Below are positions 49,810 to 59,110 of a stretch of 64,000 nucleotides of DNA, in pieces. The notes under the pieces are model-generated. The model was given only the letters and a program-made list of their open reading frames with translations, searched no databases and was not told where the DNA came from. A program made the translations under genes and the position numbers. This DNA is from Cloacibacterium sp047601505 (GTDB taxonomy: Bacteria > Bacteroidota > Bacteroidia > Flavobacteriales > Weeksellaceae): assembly GCF_047601505.1 (NCBI RefSeq), contig NZ_JASGJD010000001.1:930001-994000 (forward strand). Reading direction: 5' to 3'. Positions within the stretch are counted from its first letter, which is position 1, and every line of letters starts with the position of its first letter.

Positions 49810-51219
49810 ATGAGTAAGAAAAAGAAAAATATAATTCTAGAAAATATAAAATTGCTTTCTGCTGGGGCAAAAGGTGTTGCGGTAGGAAAAACCGACGAAG
49901 GAAAAACCGTTTTGGTAAGCGGAGCTGTGCCTGGAGACCTAGTGAATGCCAGAGTGAAAAAAGCCAAGTCTAAATACTATGAAGCTGAAGCTGTAGAAAT
50001 TTTAGAAAAATCACCTTATAGAGTAGAACCGAAATGTGTCCATTTTGGAGTTTGTGGCGGTTGCAAATGGCAAAATCTTTCTTACCAAAAGCAATTGGAT
50101 TTCAAACAAGAAGAAGTTTATAATAATATCAAAAGAATTGGCGGAATTGAAGACTTTGAAACCTTACCAATTTTAGGTTCTGCAGAAGAATATTTTTATA
50201 GAAATAAAATGGAATTTTCTTTTTCAAATGCTCGTTGGCTTACGCAATACGAAATTAGTTCGGAAGAGAATTTTGGCAACAGAGATGCTTTAGGGTTTCA
50301 TATTCCAGGGATGTGGAGCAAAATTTTAGATTTGCAAGAATGTTATTTGCAAGAATCTCCTTCTAACGATTTGAGATTGGCGGTTAAGAAATATGCTGTA
50401 GAGCATAATTTAGATTTTTATGACGTTAGAAACCAAGAAGGTTTTCTTAGAACATTAATGCTTCGCCAAAATTCTAAAGGAGAATGGATGGTTTTGTTTC
50501 AACTTTATAGAGAGGAAAAAGAAAATAGAGAAAATTTATTCAATTTTGTTTTAGAGAAATTTCCGCAGGTAAAAACTTTGGTGTATGCCATTAATCCAAA
50601 AGGAAATGATTCAATTTATGATTTGGATATTCAAAACTATTATGGTGAAGGATTTTTGATGGAAGAACTGGACGGTTTACAATTCAAAATTGGTCCAAAA
50701 TCTTTCTTTCAAACCAATTATAAACAAGCTTTAGAATTGTATAGAAAAACGATAGAATTTGCAGAAATTTCTGAGAACGATGTAGTTTATGATTTATATA
50801 CAGGAACGGGAACAATTGCGCAATATATTGCTAAAAAAGCAAAATATGTAATTGGGATAGAATCTGTGCAAGAAGCAATAAATGCTGCAATAGAACACGC
50901 TAAATTGAATGGTTTAGAAAATTGTGAATTCCATTGTGGAGACATGAAAGATGTGTTTACAGAAGAGTTTTTAGCCAATCATCCTAAAGCTGATGTTTTG
51001 GTAACAGACCCGCCACGAGACGGAATGCACCAAAAAGTGGTAGAACAAATTTTGAAACTTTCTCCTCCAAAAATTGTGTATGTAAGTTGCAATTCGGCTA
51101 CACAAGCCAGAGATTTAGCACTGATGAAAGAACATTATAATGTGGTGAAAATTTTGCCAGTAGATATGTTTCCGCAGACACATCACGTAGAAAATATCGC
51201 TTTATTAGTGAAAAAATAA
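49810..51219 (+). CDS. rlmD: 23S rRNA (uracil(1939)-C5)-methyltransferase RlmD
   Basis: 469 residues from ATG 49810. TRAM domain (about 5-60); iron-sulfur cysteines in CVHFGVCGGCKWQNLSY with a fourth in LQECYLQ; SAM site YDLYTGTGTIAQYIA; DPPRDGMH; catalytic Cys in VYVSCNSATQARDL. Family members methylate U1939 of 23S rRNA, some Bacteroidetes ones may be TrmA-like; target inferred. Terminator follows. Confidence 0.9.
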   Translation: MSKKKKNIILENIKLLSAGAKGVAVGKTDEGKTVLVSGAVPGDLVNARVKKAKSKYYEAEAVEILEKSPYRVEPKCVHFGVCGGCKWQNLSYQKQLDFKQEEVYNNIKRIGGIEDFETLPILGSAEEYFYRNKMEFSFSNARWLTQYEISSEENFGNRDALGFHIPGMWSKILDLQECYLQESPSNDLRLAVKKYAVEHNLDFYDVRNQEGFLRTLMLRQNSKGEWMVLFQLYREEKENRENLFNFVLEKFPQVKTLVYAINPKGNDSIYDLDIQNYYGEGFLMEELDGLQFKIGPKSFFQTNYKQALELYRKTIEFAEISENDVVYDLYTGTGTIAQYIAKKAKYVIGIESVQEAINAAIEHAKLNGLENCEFHCGDMKDVFTEEFLANHPKADVLVTDPPRDGMHQKVVEQILKLSPPKIVYVSCNSATQARDLALMKEHYNVVKILPVDMFPQTHHVENIALLVKK

Positions 51220-51221
51220 CT

Positions 51222-51257
51222 AAATTGGGGGTTCAAATAAGAATCCCTAATTTTTTT
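51222..51257 (+). terminator. Terminator of rlmD
   Basis: AAATTGGGGGTTC (51222-51234) pairs, with two G-T wobbles, with GAATCCCTAATTT (51241-51253), then T run. Confidence 0.7.
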
Positions 51258-51304
51258 AATCATTTTTTGATTAAAATCTAACCAAGAAAAATAATTAAAA
51301 TCGA

Positions 51305-53830
51305 ATGAAAAATGTACTAAGATTTTTTTGTGTCTTATCGTTATTAGCGTCGGTAAGCACATTTTCTCAGGTAAAAGACAGTGTAAAAGTAGAGGTGAAA
51401 GCCAAGAAAGACACTGCTAATATTACCAAACCAAAAGACAAAAAACCAGAAAAAATTCAACCTTACGAAAAAGTAATTACAGACAAAGCGGTAAGCGATG
51501 AAGGGGTAATTACGGTTCACAAAGTAGAAGACAAATATTTCTTCGAAATTCCGGATAAATCACTCAAAAAAGATTTTTTAGTGGTAACTAGATTAACCAA
51601 AGCTGGTGCTGAAATGCGCTCTGGTATGTCGGGTTATGCGGGTGACCAAATTAGTCAAAATGTTATCAGTTTTGAAAAAGGACCTCAAGATAAAGTTTTT
51701 GTACGTTCTATTTCTTTTGTAGATTATGCTAAAGATTCTACTTCTGCAATGTACAATACGGTGATGAGAAATAATGTGAATGCGATAGAATTTGCATTTG
51801 ATGTAAAAGCTTTTGGCAAAGACAAAAAATCTACTGTTATAGATGTTACAGACTTTATTAATGGTGATAATGATATTGTTTCGTTTGACGGAAGGTATAA
51901 GAAAGGGTTTAGAGTAGGAGGTTTTCAAAAAGACAAATCTTTTGTAAATTTTGTGAAATCTTTCCCAACAAATATTGAAATTAATACCACAAAAACGTAT
52001 AACAGAAGTGCAGGAGATGTTTCTTCAATTCCAGGTGCTCCAAAGCCAGAAATTAGTGGTAATTATACGGTGGAAGTTAATTCTTCTATTATTTTGCTCC
52101 CAGAAGATAAGATGCAAGCGAGATATTTCGACCCAAGAGTTGGTTTTTTTGCTGTAGGTTATACCGATTTCGATATAAATCCTCAAGGTGTGGAAAGAGT
52201 TTCTTTAATTAAAAGATGGAGATTAGAACCAAAACCGAAAGATTTAGAAAAATACAAAAGAGGCGAATTGGTAGAACCCGCAAAACCAATTGTTTTTTAT
52301 ATAGACCCTTTAACACCAAAAAAATGGATTCCATATTTAATTCAAGGAGTTAATGATTGGCAAAAAGCTTTCGAAAAAGCAGGTTTTAAGAATGCTATTT
52401 ATGCTAAAGTTCCTAATGCAAAAGACGACCCAGAGTGGAGTTTAGAAGATGCAAGATTTTCTGCAATTGTTTATAAACCTTCGGATGTTCCTAATGCTTC
52501 AGGACCTTCTATTTCAGACCCAAGAACGGGCGAAATTTTAGAAAGTCATATCAATTGGTATCATAATGTAATGAAACTTTTGAATGATTGGTATTTTGTA
52601 CAAGCTTCTCCTAATGATCCTAGAGCCAGAAAAGTAGATTTTGATGACGAATTAATGGGGCAACTCATTAGATTTGTTTCTTCTCACGAAGTAGGACACA
52701 CGCTTGGTCTTAGACATAATTATGGTTCTAGTTCTACTGTTCCTGTAGAAAATCTTAGAAATAATTCTTGGCTTAAAGCAAATGGACATACTCCTTCTAT
52801 TATGGATTATGCAAGATTTAATTATGTAGCTCAGCCAGAAGATAAAATAAATGTAGATAATCTAATGCCTAGAATTGGAGATTATGACGATTGGGCTATA
52901 GAATGGGGTTATAGAAGATTTTACAACTATAATTCGCCAGAAAAAGAAAAAACTTTTATCAACAAATGGACAATAGAAAAACTACAAAACCCAAGATTGT
53001 GGTTTGGTACAGAATCTAATCCTTTCGACCCACGTTCTCAAAGCGAACAAGTAGGAGATAATCCTATGATTGCAGGGAAATATGGTGTGAAAAATCTTCA
53101 AAGAATTATAGAAAATTTAGAAGCTTGGAGCACTAAACCGAATGAAGATTATAAAGTTTTAGAAGGTAGATATAATCAAGTTTCTGGGCAATTTGCAAGA
53201 TACCTCGGTCATGTTGCTAAATATATTGGAGGTGTAAAAGAAACTCCAAAAACAGTAGAACAAAAAGGTGCTGTATATGAGCTGGTTTCTAAAACAGAAC
53301 AAAAAGAAGCACTTAAATTTTTGAACGACTATGTATTTACAACGCCTAATTGGATTCTTAAAAATTCAGTGCTTACAAAAATTGACAAAGCACCAGTAGA
53401 AGTAGTAGAAAATCTTCAAAATGGTGTTTTGAACAGAATTTTAATGCCTGCTGTTTTAGATAATTTAAACAAAGGAGAATCTCAAGATACCAATGCTTAT
53501 GCGCTTTTTGATTATCTTAAAGATTTGAAAACTGATGTTTTTTCAGAATTAAATACTTCTTCTAAAATTGACATTTACAGAAGAAATTTACAAAGAAATT
53601 TTGTGGAAAATCTTATTTCTAAGGTAAATTCTGCTAATAAAGTTATTGTTATAGGTGCTTCAAGATTGGGAGGTTCTGAAAATTCTGATGTAAAAGCCTT
53701 AGTGCGAGGAACATTACGAGAAGTAAGAGACCAAGCTTCTAAAGCATCTTCTCAGTATGCAGATAGTGTTACAAAATATCATTTAGAAGATTTAGTTTAT
53801 AGAATAGACAAAGCTTTAGAAATAAAATAA
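51305..53830 (+). CDS. Secreted zinc-dependent metalloprotease (DUF5117/DUF5118 type)
   Basis: 841 residues. Signal peptide; DUF5118-like (about 50-95) and DUF5117-like (about 100-290) regions, then a metallopeptidase domain with SSHEVGHTLGLRHNYG, an HExxHxxGxxH zinc motif of metzincin type, followed by PSIMDYARFNY, the met-turn. Exported, possibly outer-membrane associated; substrate unknown. Stands alone between two terminators. Confidence 0.88.
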   Translation: MKNVLRFFCVLSLLASVSTFSQVKDSVKVEVKAKKDTANITKPKDKKPEKIQPYEKVITDKAVSDEGVITVHKVEDKYFFEIPDKSLKKDFLVVTRLTKAGAEMRSGMSGYAGDQISQNVISFEKGPQDKVFVRSISFVDYAKDSTSAMYNTVMRNNVNAIEFAFDVKAFGKDKKSTVIDVTDFINGDNDIVSFDGRYKKGFRVGGFQKDKSFVNFVKSFPTNIEINTTKTYNRSAGDVSSIPGAPKPEISGNYTVEVNSSIILLPEDKMQARYFDPRVGFFAVGYTDFDINPQGVERVSLIKRWRLEPKPKDLEKYKRGELVEPAKPIVFYIDPLTPKKWIPYLIQGVNDWQKAFEKAGFKNAIYAKVPNAKDDPEWSLEDARFSAIVYKPSDVPNASGPSISDPRTGEILESHINWYHNVMKLLNDWYFVQASPNDPRARKVDFDDELMGQLIRFVSSHEVGHTLGLRHNYGSSSTVPVENLRNNSWLKANGHTPSIMDYARFNYVAQPEDKINVDNLMPRIGDYDDWAIEWGYRRFYNYNSPEKEKTFINKWTIEKLQNPRLWFGTESNPFDPRSQSEQVGDNPMIAGKYGVKNLQRIIENLEAWSTKPNEDYKVLEGRYNQVSGQFARYLGHVAKYIGGVKETPKTVEQKGAVYELVSKTEQKEALKFLNDYVFTTPNWILKNSVLTKIDKAPVEVVENLQNGVLNRILMPAVLDNLNKGESQDTNAYALFDYLKDLKTDVFSELNTSSKIDIYRRNLQRNFVENLISKVNSANKVIVIGASRLGGSENSDVKALVRGTLREVRDQASKASSQYADSVTKYHLEDLVYRIDKALEIK

Positions 53831-53844
53831 AAATGCTATTTTTG

Positions 53845-53878
53845 AACCACAAAAACAATTAGTGTTTTTGTGGTTTTT
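53845..53878 (+). terminator. Terminator of the DUF5117 protease gene
   Basis: 13-bp perfect stem AACCACAAAAACA (53845-53857) / TGTTTTTGTGGTT (53863-53875), loop ATTAG, then T. Confidence 0.9.
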
Positions 53879-53896
53879 AATTTTAATGAAGTAATA

Positions 53897-54364
53897 ATGA
53901 AATATTTTATATTATTATTTTTTGGATTGATGTTGCTCTCTTCTTGCGGGGGAGATGATGATGTCTGTATTTCTGGTGAAGCTACGCCAAGAATGAAGGT
54001 TAAATTCAAATCTTCTGACGGGAGAACGGCAACGTTAGACTCTTTATATGTAGATGTAGATTATGGTTCTGGCGCTGTAAGTGTGCTTCAAGCTAAAAGT
54101 GTAGATTCAGTATTGATTCCGTTGAGAGTTGATGATAATCTTTTTACAGAAATTTCTCTTAGAACTACCAATAAAGGAGATGTATCCAAAGTGAAAATAA
54201 ATTATACTTTGAAATCTGAATATGTGTCGCCAGCTTGTGGTTTTAAAAGATTATACGAAAACGTAAGCGGAACTTTAGAAACAGCAAATCCTGTATTGAA
54301 AATAGAACAAAATCAAGAGCAAATTATTGATGAAAACAAAACTCACTTTTATTTTACTTTTTAG
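53897..54364 (+). CDS. Small lipoprotein resembling DUF6452
   Basis: 155 residues from ATG 53897 (MKYFILLFFGLMLLSSC), lipobox Cys17; an upstream in-frame start lies in the terminator. The mature part is beta-rich with VCISGEATPRMKVKFK and LKSEYVSPACGFKRLYENV. Resembles the DUF6452 lipoproteins that accompany DUF6048 proteins near rlmD in flavobacteria (from memory). Its end overlaps the next gene by 35 bp. Confidence 0.7.
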   Translation: MKYFILLFFGLMLLSSCGGDDDVCISGEATPRMKVKFKSSDGRTATLDSLYVDVDYGSGAVSVLQAKSVDSVLIPLRVDDNLFTEISLRTTNKGDVSKVKINYTLKSEYVSPACGFKRLYENVSGTLETANPVLKIEQNQEQIIDENKTHFYFTF

Positions 54365-54983
54365 TTTAGGATTTTTCTTTTCTCAAGAAAAAAAAGATTC
54401 TATAAAACCAAAATATAAATATCAGCCCAATTTGGCAGTTGGTGTAGATGTGTTGAATGCTGCAATGGCAACATTTAGTGATAGAAAATTATTTCAGGCA
54501 CACGTTTCTACAAAAGTTAAAAAAAATGTAAGCGCCATTTTAGAAGCTGGTTACGAGAAAAATGTTTACCAAAAAGGAGGTTATGATGCTTCTGTAAACG
54601 GAATTTTCGCAAAATTAGGTGGTTTTTATATGCTATCTATGGATTATGAAAACAGAGACAACGGTTTCTACGCAGGTGGTAAACTAGCTGCTTCTTTTTA
54701 TAATCAAGAATATAAATCTGTACCTGTTAGAGCTTATGGAGGCGCAGATCAATATTTGCAGTTTCCATCTTCCAATCAATCGTCTTATTGGATGGAAGCA
54801 ATGCTTGGAGCTAGAGTGCAGCTTTTTAAATCTAAATTTTATATTGATGTAAATGCACAGCCAAAATACATGCTATACACCACAAAGCAAGAAGAAATGT
54901 ATCCAATGATTGTTTCTGGTTTTGGCAAAAGTTCTTCAAAATTTAATGTAGGTTTTAGTTGGAATTTGGTTTATCAGTTTTGA
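54330..54983 (+). CDS. Outer-membrane beta-barrel-like protein resembling DUF6048
   Basis: 217 residues from ATG 54330, preferred over the adjacent TTG 54327. Signal peptide (cleavage near FFFSQ). Alternating hydrophobic and aromatic strands throughout, ending in FNVGFSWNLVYQF, whose terminal aromatic residue fits an outer-membrane barrel. Overlap with the lipoprotein gene implies coupled expression and a likely shared function at the envelope; the function is unknown. Confidence 0.7.
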   Translation: MKTKLTFILLFSLGFFFSQEKKDSIKPKYKYQPNLAVGVDVLNAAMATFSDRKLFQAHVSTKVKKNVSAILEAGYEKNVYQKGGYDASVNGIFAKLGGFYMLSMDYENRDNGFYAGGKLAASFYNQEYKSVPVRAYGGADQYLQFPSSNQSSYWMEAMLGARVQLFKSKFYIDVNAQPKYMLYTTKQEEMYPMIVSGFGKSSSKFNVGFSWNLVYQF

Positions 54984-55038
54984 GGATTTTGAATATGAAT
55001 TCATTCTTGCAAAAATTATTAGAATAAATAATAAATTG

Positions 55039-55046
55039 TAGTTTTG
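55039..55046 (+). promoter_or_regulatory. Promoter -7 box of the M43 protease gene
   Basis: TAGTTTTG, exact TAnnTTTG, 40 bp before the chosen ATG 55086. Confidence 0.5.
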
Positions 55047-55085
55047 TATAGATTTAATTATTTTATTAAAGCAAAAGAAAAAAAT

Positions 55086-56345
55086 ATGAAAAAATATTTA
55101 TTAATTGTTATTTTGTTATTATTTCAAATATCTTTAGCTCAAAGAACCTGTGGAACTCCTCAAAAGATGAATAATTTTTTTAAAGCTAATCCTGATAAAG
55201 TGGAATACTCTAAAGAGCTTAGAAAGTTTTTAGAGACTTCTAGGAATTTAAAAAGGCAAAGTAAGGTGACATCTGTAATTACAATTCCTGTTGTAGTACA
55301 TGTTCTTTATAAAAATTCTATACAAAATATTTCAGATGCACAAATACAGTCTCAACTTACGGTTCTTAATAATGATTTTAGAAAATTGAATTCAGATTTT
55401 TCTACTGTTGTACCAGCTGCTTTTCAATCTTATGGAGCCGACTTTGAAATAGCATTTTGTTTGGCTACGAAAGATCCAAACGGAAACGCAACAACTGGAA
55501 TTATTAGAAAATCTATTCCATCATCTTTTGTTTTTGATGATGATTATTACAAGCCACAAGGAGATTTAGCTTGGGATACTACTAAATATTTAAATATATG
55601 GATTGGTGAATTTACTGATACAACTTTATTAGGGTGGGCATATCTTCCAGATGCAGTTGATGCAACTGATTCAAATGGTTATTATTTTGATGGATTGTGC
55701 ATTGGGTATAAATATTTTGGAACTATTGGCACAGCAACTGCACCATATAATAAAGGTAGAACTGCTACTCATGAGATTGGACATTATTTTGGATTGAATC
55801 ATCCTTGGGGGGAAGATGGAAGTATTTGTGGGAATTCTAATAATGATGATGGGGTGCAAGATACACCAGGAACTGATAATCCTTATTATGGAACTCCCGT
55901 TTTTCCAAATTTTGATAATGTTTGTGATGTAACTGCTTATCCTAGTGGAGCAATGTTTATGAATTACATGGATTATGTAGATGATATTAATATGGCTTTT
56001 TTTACTTTAGGGCAAAAAAATATAGCTCAAAATACATTGGCAGGACCTAGGGCATCATTACTTAATTCTAATGCTTGTACAACTCTTAGTGTCTTTGATT
56101 CAGAAAAAATATCAAAAATTGTGCTTTATCCTAATCCGTCTTCACAATATATTTCAGTTTCATCTCCATTAGCAAATTTTGATGGGATTGAAATATTTGA
56201 CAATAGTGGGAAACTGGTTTTATCAAAATCTAAAATTCAATCTCAAGAAAAAATAGATATAAAATTTTTACCTTCTGGTTTATACTTTGTCAGAGTTTAT
56301 AGTAATAGTACTTTATTAAAATCTGATAAATTCATCAAAAAGTAA
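55086..56345 (+). CDS. Secreted M43 (pappalysin-like) zinc metalloprotease with T9SS sorting domain
   Basis: 419 residues from ATG 55086, where the signal peptide MKKYLLIVILLLFQISLAQ begins. Catalytic motif ATHEIGHYFGLNHPWG (HExxHxxGxxH) and downstream MNYMDYVDD met-turn. The C-terminal about 80 residues form a type A sorting domain (VLYPNPSSQYISV, LPSGLYFVRVY, KSDKFIKK), so export by the type IX secretion system is expected. Codon use and surroundings look ordinary. A terminator follows. Confidence 0.9.
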   Translation: MKKYLLIVILLLFQISLAQRTCGTPQKMNNFFKANPDKVEYSKELRKFLETSRNLKRQSKVTSVITIPVVVHVLYKNSIQNISDAQIQSQLTVLNNDFRKLNSDFSTVVPAAFQSYGADFEIAFCLATKDPNGNATTGIIRKSIPSSFVFDDDYYKPQGDLAWDTTKYLNIWIGEFTDTTLLGWAYLPDAVDATDSNGYYFDGLCIGYKYFGTIGTATAPYNKGRTATHEIGHYFGLNHPWGEDGSICGNSNNDDGVQDTPGTDNPYYGTPVFPNFDNVCDVTAYPSGAMFMNYMDYVDDINMAFFTLGQKNIAQNTLAGPRASLLNSNACTTLSVFDSEKISKIVLYPNPSSQYISVSSPLANFDGIEIFDNSGKLVLSKSKIQSQEKIDIKFLPSGLYFVRVYSNSTLLKSDKFIKK

Positions 56346-56368
56346 AAATTAAATCTACATACCTACAA

Positions 56369-56399
56369 AAAACCTTGAGAATTTTTCTCAAGGTTTTAT
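56369..56399 (+). terminator. Terminator of the M43 protease gene
   Basis: 13-bp stem AAAACCTTGAGAA (56369-56381) / TTCTCAAGGTTTT (56385-56397). It also lies downstream of convergent coaE. Confidence 0.85.
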
Positions 56400-56418
56400 T
56401 TTTTATAGCGTTTAGAAA

Positions 56419-57060
56419 TTATAAATTCATATTTTGAAGCTCCGAAATTACTTGTTTGGCATAAGATTTTAAAGTTTCAAGGTCCGAATTATTTTCAATA
56501 ATAAAATCTGCTTTCTTTATTTTATCTTTTTCGGACATTTGTTTTTGCATAATGGCTTCAATTTCTCGATACGTTTTTTTATCTCTATCCATCACACGTT
56601 TTATTCGGATATTATCATCAGCAGTTACCAAAATAGATTGATAGCACTGTTCGTTTAATTTTAATTCAAATAAAAGAGCCGTTTCTTTAAAAACAAATTC
56701 AGAATGCTGAGCTTTTACCCAATTTTCGAAATGCTCTCTTACTGCAGGATGAATAATTTTGTTGAGTTCGTGCAACAAATCTTCGTTTTCAAAAATAATA
56801 GAAGCAACGTAAGCTCTGTTATAGGTGCCGTTTTCATCGTAAGAATTTTCGCCGAGCAAATTAATGATTTTAAATTTTAAACTTTCATCAAAATTCACCA
56901 ATTCTTTCGCCCAATAATCCGAATTATAAACAGGAAATCCCAATTCTTCTATGTATTTAGAAACCGTAGATTTTCCACTGCCAATTCCACCTGTAATTCC
57001 AATAATTTTAGGTGTTGGTTGTTGGTTATTGGTTGTTGGTTTGCTATTTTGGGTTTCCAT
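56419..57060 (-). CDS. coaE: Dephospho-CoA kinase
   Basis: 213 residues from ATG 57060. Final step of CoA synthesis. P-loop GITGGIGSGKSTVS, NSDYWAKELV with the catalytic Asp region, HPAVREHFENW, and RVMDRDKKTY lid. The first 17 residues (METQNSKPTTNNQQPTP) are extra compared with family members that start right at KIIGITGG; they are encoded by a 7-bp tandem repeat. Follows the MBL gene by 24 bp. Confidence 0.92.
   Translation of the reverse strand: METQNSKPTTNNQQPTPKIIGITGGIGSGKSTVSKYIEELGFPVYNSDYWAKELVNFDESLKFKIINLLGENSYDENGTYNRAYVASIIFENEDLLHELNKIIHPAVREHFENWVKAQHSEFVFKETALLFELKLNEQCYQSILVTADDNIRIKRVMDRDKKTYREIEAIMQKQMSEKDKIKKADFIIENNSDLETLKSYAKQVISELQNMNL
57014..57041. repeat. Heptamer tandem repeat in the 5' end of coaE
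   Basis: Four units GTTGGTT, GTTGGTT, ATTGGTT, GTTGGTT on the given strand, translated on the other strand as TTNNQQPTP-like sequence. Confidence 0.85.
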
Positions 57061-57084
57061 ACTTTTATTTTCTATCAACAACAA

Positions 57085-57951
57085 CTAATATCCAAAAACA
57101 TCATTAAAGCTAAACGTTTCGTCTAATTTCACGCCTTTTTCAGTCATTTTAAGGCTTGCCAATTCATTATGAGCATCGTGTTCGAAGAACAGCAAGTACT
57201 CATTATCCACACATTGTTTTAAGAATTTTCCTTTTTCTTCCATCGTAAGAAGCGGTCTGGTATCATATCCCATCACATAAACTTGCGAAATATGCCCAGC
57301 TGTAGGAATTAAATCTGCTGCAAAGACAATCGTTTTTTCTTGATATTGAATTACCGGAAGCATCTGTTTTTCGGTATGTCCGTCCACGAAAATTACATCC
57401 ATTTTTAATTCAGGAGCAAAACCATAATTTCCAGTTGTTGGCAATGGCAAAAATTGCAATTGTCCGCTTTCTTCAATCGGGAAAATGTTTTCTTTCAGAA
57501 AACTTGCTTTTTCCCTCGGGTTGGGTTCTGTAGCCCATTTCCAATGGTTTTCGTTGGTCCAAAAATGTGCATTCTTAAAAGCGGGTCTATAACCTGTTTT
57601 GTCATCATTCCACTCAATAGCACCACCACAATGGTCGAAATGAAGATGTGTAAGGAAAACATCGGTAATGTCGTCTCGCACAAAACCAAATTTTGCCAAA
57701 TTTTTATCTAAAGAATCATCTCCCCAAAGCGAATAATGCCCGAAAAATTTTTCGTCTTGTTTGTTTCCGAGACCGCAATCTATCAAAATAAGTTTTTTGC
57801 CATCTTCTACCAAAAGAGAGCGAGTTCCTAATTCTATCAAATTTTTTTCGTCAGCAGGATTGGTTCTTTGCCAAAGCGATTTCGGGACGACGCCAAACAT
57901 GGCGCCACCATCAAGTTTGAATTTTCCGCATTGTATAGGATATAATTTCAT
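57085..57951 (-). CDS. MBL-fold metallo-hydrolase
   Basis: 288 residues. Zinc-binding LTHLHFDHCGGAIEW (HxHxDH), FVDGHTEKQMLPV supplying a third His, and FAADLIPTAGHI with the bridging Asp. Size and motif order fit the AHL-lactonase-like or general MBL hydrolase branch, but the substrate cannot be inferred. Precedes coaE in the same direction. Confidence 0.85.
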   Translation of the reverse strand: MKLYPIQCGKFKLDGGAMFGVVPKSLWQRTNPADEKNLIELGTRSLLVEDGKKLILIDCGLGNKQDEKFFGHYSLWGDDSLDKNLAKFGFVRDDITDVFLTHLHFDHCGGAIEWNDDKTGYRPAFKNAHFWTNENHWKWATEPNPREKASFLKENIFPIEESGQLQFLPLPTTGNYGFAPELKMDVIFVDGHTEKQMLPVIQYQEKTIVFAADLIPTAGHISQVYVMGYDTRPLLTMEEKGKFLKQCVDNEYLLFFEHDAHNELASLKMTEKGVKLDETFSFNDVFGY

Positions 57952-57996
57952 ATTTTAAAAGTGATTTTGTGCTAATTTAAGTAAAATTTTGAGAAT

Positions 57997-59070
57997 TTAA
58001 GGTGTAGAAATAATGTAAAATGAATCTCCAATTTTCTTGAAAATGACACTTATTTGATTGAAGTTTGTGGCACTTCTAATGTCTTTATTTTTTATTATAG
58101 AAGTTAATCGTAGGTCAATAGAAATTTCTCTAGAATCTTCATTAAAAATATTTTCATTAAAATAATCAATACTATATTTGTTTTTGATATAATCTTCAAG
58201 AAGTTTATTGATTTTTTTATCAAAACCTTTTGTTAGAAAATCTTTTTTATCAATGATTACTGAACTTTCTTTAATATGTAATTCAATACTATTGTTAAAA
58301 TATTTTTCTAAAATTTTTCCATTTGTTTTGAAATCTGGTAAAAATTTGGTTTCAAACCATTTTTTGTAATCCTTCTTAGAACTGTAGAAGGAATAGGTAT
58401 TCCCATCATTTCCGTTATAAGAAGTATATACATCAGAATCAACATTTTCGTTGAGTTTAAAATTTGTATAATCAACAGAATAAGAGTAATTTTTTTGTTT
58501 AGGAATTTCAAAAAGTTCTTGATTTTTAGAATTAATCATCATCGTTTTTCCTTCCCAAGACCAATGTTCACAATTTGGATATTCTGGTTGTTCTCCGTTA
58601 TCTTCTCTCCAGCATTTTCTTACTCCATTCTTTATAACCATTGCTAAACCATTATGAAAATCTCCAGCGTCATTATAATTTGCGGGTATTACAACTTTGC
58701 CGTTTTTGTCAAAAAAACCTACTTTGTCAGTTTTATAGTCTCTAAATTTTATTTTACCTTCAGATTCTTCTGCAAATGAAAAATCAGAGACATAAATGCT
58801 ATCTTTTCCAAACTTATTACCTAATTTATTTAGATAATATTTTTCTCCACTATAATTTGGGGCATATTCCCAGACAATGACTACATCTTTGAAAATTTTA
58901 AAATTAGTCATTGTAAATTCAAATTTTGGTTCTATTTTTATATTGCCTCTAGAATCTTTATATCCAATTTTAGTAGAGTCAGAATTATAGAAACCATACC
59001 AATTTGTATCTTCTTGAGAAAAAGAAAAAATATAAAACAAAACAAAAAATAATTGAACTACATTTTTCAT
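57997..59070 (-). CDS. Secreted WG-repeat protein
   Basis: 357 residues, signal peptide (cleavage near FSFSQ). WG-like repeats: IGYKDSRGNIKIEPKFEF (about 35-52) and VGFFDKNGKVVIPANYND (about 117-134), with a third, degenerate copy. The C-terminal 150 residues are Lys/Asn-rich without a recognised domain. Periplasmic or surface; function unknown. Confidence 0.75.
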   Translation of the reverse strand: MKNVVQLFFVLFYIFSFSQEDTNWYGFYNSDSTKIGYKDSRGNIKIEPKFEFTMTNFKIFKDVVIVWEYAPNYSGEKYYLNKLGNKFGKDSIYVSDFSFAEESEGKIKFRDYKTDKVGFFDKNGKVVIPANYNDAGDFHNGLAMVIKNGVRKCWREDNGEQPEYPNCEHWSWEGKTMMINSKNQELFEIPKQKNYSYSVDYTNFKLNENVDSDVYTSYNGNDGNTYSFYSSKKDYKKWFETKFLPDFKTNGKILEKYFNNSIELHIKESSVIIDKKDFLTKGFDKKINKLLEDYIKNKYSIDYFNENIFNEDSREISIDLRLTSIIKNKDIRSATNFNQISVIFKKIGDSFYIISTP

Positions 59071-59080
59071 AATTTTTTAC

Positions 59081-59110
59081 CTTAATCTAAGTCTTAACCT
59101 CAATCTAAAA
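59081..59110. repeat. Hexamer-period repeat between ruvB and the WG-repeat gene
   Basis: Five 6-bp units of the form CTNAAN (CTTAAT, CTAAGT, CTTAAC, CTCAAT, CTAAAA), running over the ruvB stop codon. Confidence 0.55.
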
